A DNA stretch of 5,783 bases from Gammaproteobacteria bacterium. GTDB taxonomy: Bacteria; Pseudomonadota; Gammaproteobacteria; Pseudomonadales; Azotimanducaceae. The position numbers and the translations under genes were made by a program. Location of the stretch: the NCBI GenBank assembly GCA_028821035.1, contig JAPPHP010000361.1, positions 1 through 5,783 on the forward strand, in the 5' to 3' direction. Below, one piece after another: positions 1-4,465 of the stretch (positions are counted from its first letter, which is position 1; every line of letters starts with the position of its first letter). Below the pieces are notes generated by a model. The model saw only the letters and a list, made by a program, of their open reading frames with translations. It searched no databases and was not told where the DNA came from.

Positions 1-611
1 GACATCTCGGCCGGGACCGCGCCGTGACTGGACACCGTGCTGCCGTCGGGCAGCACGAGTTCGCCGTCCTCCCTGCCTCGGAAATCCTCCGGGTCGGGAA
101 GGTCGCGGCTGCGCGGGACGATGCGCGTGGCGCCCGCGGACGCGGTGAAGTTGTCGATGGCCCAGATGCAGTTGACGACGCACTCGTAGTCGGGCGCGAG
201 CGGCAGGGCCCGCCAGACCCAGCGGTCGCGGTGCAGCATCTGGTCGGGCTCGCCGGGATGCACCGCGATGGCCTGCGTTGCGTTCACCTGGACGCGCGAC
301 AGGCGACCGAAGATGCCGGTCAGGAGATCGAGCATCACGGGGTGGATCATGAGCGGCCGGCAGGCCGGGACCTCGGCGATGAGTGCGCCTGCACGCACCG
401 TTCTGCTGCCATAAAACCCGTCAAGGGCGCCGGCGCGCTCCAGGGGTCCGCGCAGCTCGGCCCGGAGCGTCGCGACGGTGTCTTCGTCGGCGAGGCCGTC
501 CACGATCAGCACGCCGTCGCGCCGGTAGATTGCGAGCATGTCCTCGACGGGCGTCTCGGGATCGACGTGGACGATTTCCCTGGAGACTTCCTGCGGAACG
601 GCTGTGTTCAT
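1..611 (-). CDS. Phytanoyl-CoA dioxygenase (PhyH)-like Fe(II)/2-oxoglutarate oxygenase, 3' end cut by window edge
   Basis: The frame is open from the ATG at 609-611 to the window edge, giving 203 complete codons; the C-terminus lies outside. It looks like a PhyH-family non-haem iron oxygenase, cytosolic, which would hydroxylate a small or CoA-linked substrate using O2 and 2-oxoglutarate. Visible signs are the N-terminal 'RRDGVLIVDGL' segment (residues 30-40, like the usual 'DG-vvv-gll' opening), a candidate metal-binding HxD motif 'HRD' at 127-129 (bases 225-233), and the core strand segment 'WAIDNFTASAGATRIVPRS' at 150-168, the counterpart of the family's 'D-t-enG-l-vvPGSH'. The usual GSH is RSR here. 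The distal metal-binding His and the 2-oxoglutarate-binding Arg should lie past the window, so activity cannot be judged. The start is supported by a perfect AGGAGG seven bases upstream. It lies 27 bases after the MATE gene and is probably in its operon. The family is fairly sure; the substrate is unknown. Confidence 0.82.
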   Translation of the reverse strand, partial: MNTAVPQEVSREIVHVDPETPVEDMLAIYRRDGVLIVDGLADEDTVATLRAELRGPLERAGALDGFYGSRTVRAGALIAEVPACRPLMIHPVMLDLLTGIFGRLSRVQVNATQAIAVHPGEPDQMLHRDRWVWRALPLAPDYECVVNCIWAIDNFTASAGATRIVPRSRDLPDPEDFRGREDGELVLPDGSTVSSHGAVPAEM

Positions 612-618
612 GGGTTGA

Positions 619-624
619 CCTCCT
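619..624 (-). promoter_or_regulatory. Strong ribosome binding site of the PhyH-like gene
   Basis: The minus strand reads AGGAGG here, a full Shine-Dalgarno match, seven bases before the ATG at 609-611. It fixes the start of the dioxygenase and suggests independent, efficient translation within the transporter-dioxygenase transcript. None of the other starts in the window has a match this good. Confidence 0.85.
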
Positions 625-638
625 GTGTGGCTCGGCGC

Positions 639-2021
639 TCAGGCTTCCGCGTACCGCTCGATCCGGCGTTGGCTCCGGGAAATGATAGCGAGCCTCGTGT
701 TCAGGGAGAGCGTCGAGACCCCGAACCCGATGACCAGGCCCCACCAGAACCCCGACACGCCCATGGGCGCTACCCCCAACCCCTCGTTGCCGTAGCCCAG
801 CAGGGCGCCGAGGGGAATCCCGATCCCCCAGTGCGAGCAGAGGACGATCGCCATCGGGATGCGCACGTCCTTGTAGCCGCGCAGGCAGCCGATCGCCGTG
901 GTCTGCGTGTCGTCGACGAACTGGTAGAGCGCGAGAATGAGGAGGAGCGCCGAGGCGCTCGCGATGAGGCCTGAGTCGGTCGTGTAGAAACCGGCGATCG
1001 TGTCGCGCATCAGCACAAGGACGCTCGCGGCGAGAAACGCGAAGCCGAGGGCGGCGCCGAGCGCCGTGTAGACCGAACGGCGCGCGCCGGGATAGTCCTT
1101 CGCACCCACGTTGTAGCCGGCGCGTATGGTGGCCGCCACGCCCAGGGCGACCGGAATCATCGAGGTAACGCTCCCGACGTTGAAGACGATCGCGTGGGCC
1201 GCCGTCGCTTCGACGCTGATGCGTCCGATGAGCAGGACCACGATCGAGAAAACCGTTCCCTCGAAGAACATGGTCACGCCGATGGGGATGCCGAGCTTGA
1301 TGAGCCGCCAGATGACGGTGAAGTCCGGCAGCGAGAACTGCGAGAACGCGCCGGCGCGCTGCACGCGCGAGTAGAGGACGATGAAGATCATGGCGATGAG
1401 CTGGAGCCACATGACGATGGCCGTGGAGAGGCCGCAGCCGGGACCACCCATCGCGGGTATGCCCAGTCCGCCGTACACCAAGAGGTAGTTGAGCGGCAGC
1501 TTGAGGACCAGTCCGCCGAACGCCACGATCATGGTCGGCCTCGTCCATGACAGCCCTTCGCAGAGGTAACGCAACACGAAGAATGCGAGCGTCGGCACGA
1601 CACCGATGCTGATGTACTTGAGATAGGCGGTGGCGACGGGGATGGCCGCTGGGTCGACCTCGATCAGACGGTAGCCCAACTCGCCGAACAGCAGCAGGAC
1701 GGCCACCGTTACCAGACCGCCGCCGAGCGCGATCCAGAGGGCCTGGCGCACGACCGCGCCGCCTCCGGCTTCCTTGCCGGCGCCGTGCATCTGGGAAACG
1801 ATGGGCGTGATGGCCATCGCGACGCCCGACAGGAGCACTACCGGCGGAGAGTAGAACGTGCTCCCGAGGGCGACGCCCGCGAGATCCGTCGCGCTGACTC
1901 GGCCCGCCATGATCGTGTCGATCACGGCCATCCCCATCTGCGAGAGTTGCGTGAGGATGATCGGCACGCCGAGGGTGCTGAAGAGCTTGATCTCGGTAAC
2001 GACGCCGGACTTGGCGTTCAT
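639..2021 (-). CDS. MATE family (NorM-type) multidrug/cation antiporter
   Basis: This 460-residue inner-membrane protein matches the family's usual length and about 12 transmembrane segments, arranged as two six-helix halves. It would export organic compounds in exchange for Na+ or H+. The first half opens with 'MAVIDTIMAGRVSATDLAGV' (31-50), a hallmark of MATE helix 1 and the following loop, with the conserved Asp at 35. The second half carries 'GRISVEATAAHAIVFNVGSV' (266-285) and the loop 'RAGYNVGAKDYPGAR' (300-314). Glu254 in 'MFFEG' and Asp370/371 in 'FVDDTQ' fall where Vibrio cholerae NorM has its cation-site residues Glu255 and Asp371, so the ion-coupling site looks intact. The C-terminus is short, basic and cytosolic ('SRSQRRIERYAEA'). 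No clear Shine-Dalgarno precedes the ATG, so the start rests on alignment with the family and on a possible promoter 30 bases upstream. The dioxygenase follows 27 bases downstream. The family is near certain; the substrate is unknown. Confidence 0.95.
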   Translation of the reverse strand: MNAKSGVVTEIKLFSTLGVPIILTQLSQMGMAVIDTIMAGRVSATDLAGVALGSTFYSPPVVLLSGVAMAITPIVSQMHGAGKEAGGGAVVRQALWIALGGGLVTVAVLLLFGELGYRLIEVDPAAIPVATAYLKYISIGVVPTLAFFVLRYLCEGLSWTRPTMIVAFGGLVLKLPLNYLLVYGGLGIPAMGGPGCGLSTAIVMWLQLIAMIFIVLYSRVQRAGAFSQFSLPDFTVIWRLIKLGIPIGVTMFFEGTVFSIVVLLIGRISVEATAAHAIVFNVGSVTSMIPVALGVAATIRAGYNVGAKDYPGARRSVYTALGAALGFAFLAASVLVLMRDTIAGFYTTDSGLIASASALLLILALYQFVDDTQTTAIGCLRGYKDVRIPMAIVLCSHWGIGIPLGALLGYGNEGLGVAPMGVSGFWWGLVIGFGVSTLSLNTRLAIISRSQRRIERYAEA

Positions 2022-2112
2022 GTGGAGCCCGTGGCCGGTGGACGCGGTAGCAGTCTACACCTTAAGGCGGCGGGCCCGACCGTCGTCACGACCCGTGGAC
2101 TGGACGCGAAAA
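2022..2112. other. Intergenic gap between crotonase and MATE genes
   Basis: This gap of 91 bases separates two leftward genes. It contains a possible -10 box for the transporter (2052-2057) and short GC-rich palindromes such as CGGGCCCG (2071-2078) and TCGTGACGA, read on the minus strand. None makes a convincing hairpin followed by a T run, so I do not call a terminator. The gap is wider than the 27 bases before the dioxygenase and leaves room for a separate transporter promoter, though read-through from the crotonase gene is possible. Confidence 0.5.
2052..2057 (-). promoter_or_regulatory. Possible -10 box (TAGACT) for the MATE-PhyH operon
   Basis: On the minus strand TAGACT matches TATAAT at four of six positions, including the key first T, second A and final T. 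It lies 30 bases upstream of the MATE ATG, giving a predicted leader of roughly 20-25 bases. No recognisable -35 box is found at the proper distance (the hexamer there is GTCGGG), so this is a weak call, supported mainly by similar boxes at like distances before the crotonase and carboxyltransferase genes. Confidence 0.3.
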
Positions 2113-2871
2113 TCACCTCCCGGGCCACACTCCCTGGCGTCTTTCCCGGAACGCGCGCGCTCCTTCGCGGCGATCCTCGGAGTTCATCACCCGGGTCTGC
2201 ACGTGCTCGGTGATCTGGTCGAGCGCCCGGTAGTCGAGGGACGACGCCTTGACCATGGACTCCTTCATGCCCTGCACGGCCGCGGGGCTCAGCTCGCAGA
2301 GCCGTTGCGCGATCCGCTCCGCCTCTTCCATCAGCCGGTCCGCCGGCACGATCCGGTTGACCATGCCGACCTCGTACGCGCGCCGGGCGTCCACGCGCCC
2401 CGCCATGAGGAGGAGTTCGGAGGCGATCGCCCAGGGCATGATCTTCGGGAACCAGGCGGCCGGGATGGTCGCAATGCCCCATTGGGGCTCCGGCAACCAG
2501 AACGACGTGTCTTCCGTCGCGATGCGGATGTCGGCGTCGAGCGCGATCCACAGCCCGTAGCCCACGACGTGGCTGTGCAGTGCGGCGATGATCGGCTTGT
2601 ACAGCTTCTGCGTCTGCGTGATGTCCGGAAACTCGCCCGTGTACTGGTAGGGTCCGCTCCCGCTCTCGGTCAGGTCGGCCCCCGCGCTGAAGCACTGGCC
2701 GTTGCCCGAGAGGATCGCGACCAGCAGCGACTCGTCGTCCCGGAACGCCGCCCACGCCTCGGCGAGTTCCCGGTGCAGGGTGGCGTTCATCGCGTTCAGT
2801 TTCTCGGGACGGTTGAGGGTCACGTAGGCGACGGGGCCCTTGCGCTCGTAGACGATCGTTTCGAAATCCAT
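2113..2871 (-). CDS. Crotonase-fold enoyl-CoA hydratase/isomerase family protein lacking one catalytic Glu
   Basis: This 252-residue cytosolic protein has the normal length for a single-domain crotonase, a family that acts on acyl-CoA thioesters. It opens with 'YERKGPVAYVTLNRPEKLNA' (8-27), the typical first strands. 'CFSAGADLTE' (60-69) is the first oxyanion-hole segment, and 'VVGYGLWIALDADIRIA' (102-118) is the second, where hydratases usually read 'GGGCELAL-cDlriA'. Trp108 therefore stands in place of Glu144 of rat mitochondrial hydratase, while Glu128 in 'WLPEPQWGI', 20 residues on, matches Glu164. With only one catalytic Glu it may be an isomerase, thioesterase, lyase or other crotonase rather than a standard hydratase. 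The start at 2871 was chosen because homology begins at 'MDFETIVYERKGP'. The frame runs open to 3120, but that extension has no family character and overlaps the opposing gene. AGGCGA (2878-2883) is a modest ribosome binding site six bases upstream. Divergent carboxyltransferases suggest shared acyl-CoA metabolism. Confidence 0.92.
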   Translation of the reverse strand: MDFETIVYERKGPVAYVTLNRPEKLNAMNATLHRELAEAWAAFRDDESLLVAILSGNGQCFSAGADLTESGSGPYQYTGEFPDITQTQKLYKPIIAALHSHVVGYGLWIALDADIRIATEDTSFWLPEPQWGIATIPAAWFPKIMPWAIASELLLMAGRVDARRAYEVGMVNRIVPADRLMEEAERIAQRLCELSPAAVQGMKESMVKASSLDYRALDQITEHVQTRVMNSEDRREGARAFRERRQGVWPGR

Positions 2872-2899
2872 GATGGGTCGCCTGGGGGAGTCGGCACGC

Positions 2900-2905
2900 A
2901 GTGTA
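2900..2905 (-). promoter_or_regulatory. Possible -10 box (TACACT) for the crotonase gene
   Basis: The minus strand reads GGC-TACACT-GCG, with four of six matches to TATAAT and the three most conserved positions kept. It ends 28 bases before the crotonase ATG, implying a leader of about 20 bases. The spacing-appropriate upstream hexamer does not resemble TTGACA. Confidence 0.35.
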
Positions 2906-2928
2906 GCCGGGCCGGGGTCGGTGCGGGT

Positions 2929-2934
2929 GATACT
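2929..2934 (+). promoter_or_regulatory. Possible -10 box (GATACT) for the carboxyltransferase pair
   Basis: The plus strand reads GGGT-GATACT-CTGG, four of six matches to TATAAT, 22 bases before the ATG at 2957. If real, transcription would begin near 2940 and the leader would be under 20 bases, which favours the 2957 start over the in-frame ATG at 2870. The upstream -35 position is GC-rich and unlike TTGACA, so support is weak. Confidence 0.28.
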
Positions 2935-2956
2935 CTGGATCGGACTTGCTTCCTTG

Positions 2957-4465
2957 ATGCGAGAGGGTCCCCTGGAAGAGAAACTCGTACGCCAGATCGC
3001 GCAGGCAAGGGCGCGCGGGCGCGACGACGCCCGGCCGGGAGCCGTCGCCGGCGTGCACGGAAAGGGGCGATTCACCGCCCGGGAGCGCCTGGCGGCGCTG
3101 TTCGACGAGGGGAGCTTCATCGAGTACGGAGCCCTGGCCGGAGCGACGACGCGGCCGGAGGACGAAGCGTACTCGGACGGTCTCGTCGCGGGGGCGGGCC
3201 TGGTGTTCGGCGAACCCGTCGTTGGCGCCAGCTACGACGAGACCGTGCTCGGCGGGACCCAGAGCGACCGCAACCAGCGCAAGATGTCGAAGCTGCTGTT
3301 TCTCGCGGTAGAGCACCGCTGGCCCTTCGTCTGCTTCGTGGACGGCGGCGGCGCCCGCCTGGACGATCCCCTGCCGCCGCCCCCGATCGCGGTTACGCCG
3401 CGGGGACGCTTCGAGCTGTACGACGGCCTCGCGGAACTCAATGGCTGGGCCCCAACCGTCGCCGTCGCGAGCGGCAGGGTGGTCGACGGTCATGCGGGCA
3501 TCGCGATGCTCTCGGACCTGGTCATTGCCACTGCACGAGCGGAGTTCGGAACAGAGGAGGGACACCTCCGGAGCGCCGGCGACTATGCGCAGTCGGGCGA
3601 TGTGAACGTGCTGGTCGAGGACGAAGCGGAGGCTATCGCGACCGCGCGGCGCTACCTGCGCTTCTACCTCGTTGGGGAGGTTGCGGGGGTTGCGGCGGAG
3701 GACGCGGATCGGATCGCCGACGTGGTTCCGGAGAACCGCCGGCGACCGTACGACATGCGCAGGATCCTCGCCGCCTTCGCGGATGCGGACAGCGTCCTGG
3801 AACTGGGCGCCTCTTGGGGCCGGTCGATGCTCACCGCGCTCGCGCGGCTCGAAGGGCGCACGGTCGGCATCTACGCCAACCAGCCGAAGTCGCCGCTGGC
3901 GGGCGCCATCGACGCGGCTGCCGCCGACAAGGCGGCGCGTTTCGTGGAGCTCTGCGACGCGTACGACTACCCGATCGTCAGCTTCGTCGACAATCCTGGC
4001 TACATGGTGGGCCCGCAGGCGGAACGTGAGGGGATCGCGCGTCATCATGCGCGGCCCCTCGCGGCGCTGCACCATCGCTCCGTACCCCTGTGCTCGGTGC
4101 AGATCCGCAAGGCCTACGGGCTCGGTCCATTCGCCATGTCCGGCTGGGGCGCGGCGCGGCGGGTCCCCGAGCTGCGGCTGGCGTGGCCGTCCGTCGAGTC
4201 CGGAGGCATGTCCCTCGAGGGCGCCGCCTACCTGGTCAAGCGCAAGGAGATTCTCGCGGCCGCGACCCGGGAAGAGGCGATGGCGATCCGCAACGGCTAC
4301 GCGGACCGGATGCGCGACGCGGCGTCCGGGCTGCGCGCCGGACGGAGCTACCAGTTCGACGACATCGTCGAGCCCGCGGAGACCCGCGCGACCATCGGCG
4401 CGATGCTCGGGCGCATCCCGCGGCAGCGCGCGGCCACGAAGAAACACGCCATCGATCCGCGCTGA
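2957..4465 (+). CDS. Acyl-CoA carboxylase carboxyltransferase (beta) subunit, paralog 1, with shortened N-domain
   Basis: This 502-residue protein has the usual length of the PccB/AccD-type carboxyltransferase, which moves carboxyl from carboxybiotin to an acyl-CoA. It has two crotonase-fold domains. The N-domain shows 'GVHGKGRFTARERLAALFD' (32-50), a standard opening, and 'CFVDGGGAR' (126-134), the acyl-CoA oxyanion loop. That loop is followed by an odd proline-rich stretch (138-143). The segment after 'LSDLVIAT' is about 14 residues shorter than in its neighbour and lacks the GMGGPPMVEAALG motif. The C-domain looks ordinary: 'RRPYDMRRILAAFAD' (262-276), 'ARFVELCDAYDYP' (327-339), 'VDNPGYMVGPQAE' (344-356), 'IRKAYGLGPFAMSG' (383-396) and 'WPSVESGGMSLEGA' (410-423), ending in the usual 'KKHAIDPR' tail. 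I chose the ATG at 2957 because family similarity starts just after it. No good Shine-Dalgarno is present, and TTG at 2954 is an alternative. The acyl-CoA substrate cannot be told. Confidence 0.9.
   Translation: MREGPLEEKLVRQIAQARARGRDDARPGAVAGVHGKGRFTARERLAALFDEGSFIEYGALAGATTRPEDEAYSDGLVAGAGLVFGEPVVGASYDETVLGGTQSDRNQRKMSKLLFLAVEHRWPFVCFVDGGGARLDDPLPPPPIAVTPRGRFELYDGLAELNGWAPTVAVASGRVVDGHAGIAMLSDLVIATARAEFGTEEGHLRSAGDYAQSGDVNVLVEDEAEAIATARRYLRFYLVGEVAGVAAEDADRIADVVPENRRRPYDMRRILAAFADADSVLELGASWGRSMLTALARLEGRTVGIYANQPKSPLAGAIDAAAADKAARFVELCDAYDYPIVSFVDNPGYMVGPQAEREGIARHHARPLAALHHRSVPLCSVQIRKAYGLGPFAMSGWGAARRVPELRLAWPSVESGGMSLEGAAYLVKRKEILAAATREEAMAIRNGYADRMRDAASGLRAGRSYQFDDIVEPAETRATIGAMLGRIPRQRAATKKHAIDPR

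Larger units (their letters stand above)
2872..2956. promoter_or_regulatory. Divergent start region between crotonase and carboxyltransferase genes
   Basis: These 85 bases separate the ATG codons of two oppositely oriented genes and should hold promoters for both. I see one possible -10 box for each direction (2900-2905 minus, 2929-2934 plus), only 23 bases apart. The two polymerases would compete or be co-regulated. No clear operator palindrome is visible between them; the stretch is mostly a GC-rich run. Confidence 0.55.

Noticed and set aside
24..974. Plus-strand open frame opposite the dioxygenase and the end of the MATE gene
   Set aside because: It is antisense to two genes with clear family motifs and has a His/Asp/Arg-rich, low-information product.
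2061..2112. Possible rho-independent terminator after the crotonase gene
   Set aside because: Short palindromes such as CGGGCCCG are present, but there is no long stem followed by a T run on the minus strand.
2870..2956. N-terminal extension of the first carboxyltransferase to the ATG at 2870
   Set aside because: It would overlap the crotonase start and translate the divergent promoter region. The added 29 residues have no match to the paralog, whose start aligns near 2957.
2872..3120. N-terminal extension of the crotonase to an upstream ATG at 3120
   Set aside because: The extra 83 residues have no crotonase character and would overlap the opposing carboxyltransferase coding region. Family similarity begins at the ATG at 2871.
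1858..4029. Long plus-strand open frame crossing the MATE start, the crotonase gene and part of the first carboxyltransferase
   Set aside because: Its translation is Arg/Gly/Pro-rich with no family motifs, and it overlaps recognised genes on both strands. This is the usual antisense or out-of-frame shadow in GC-rich DNA.
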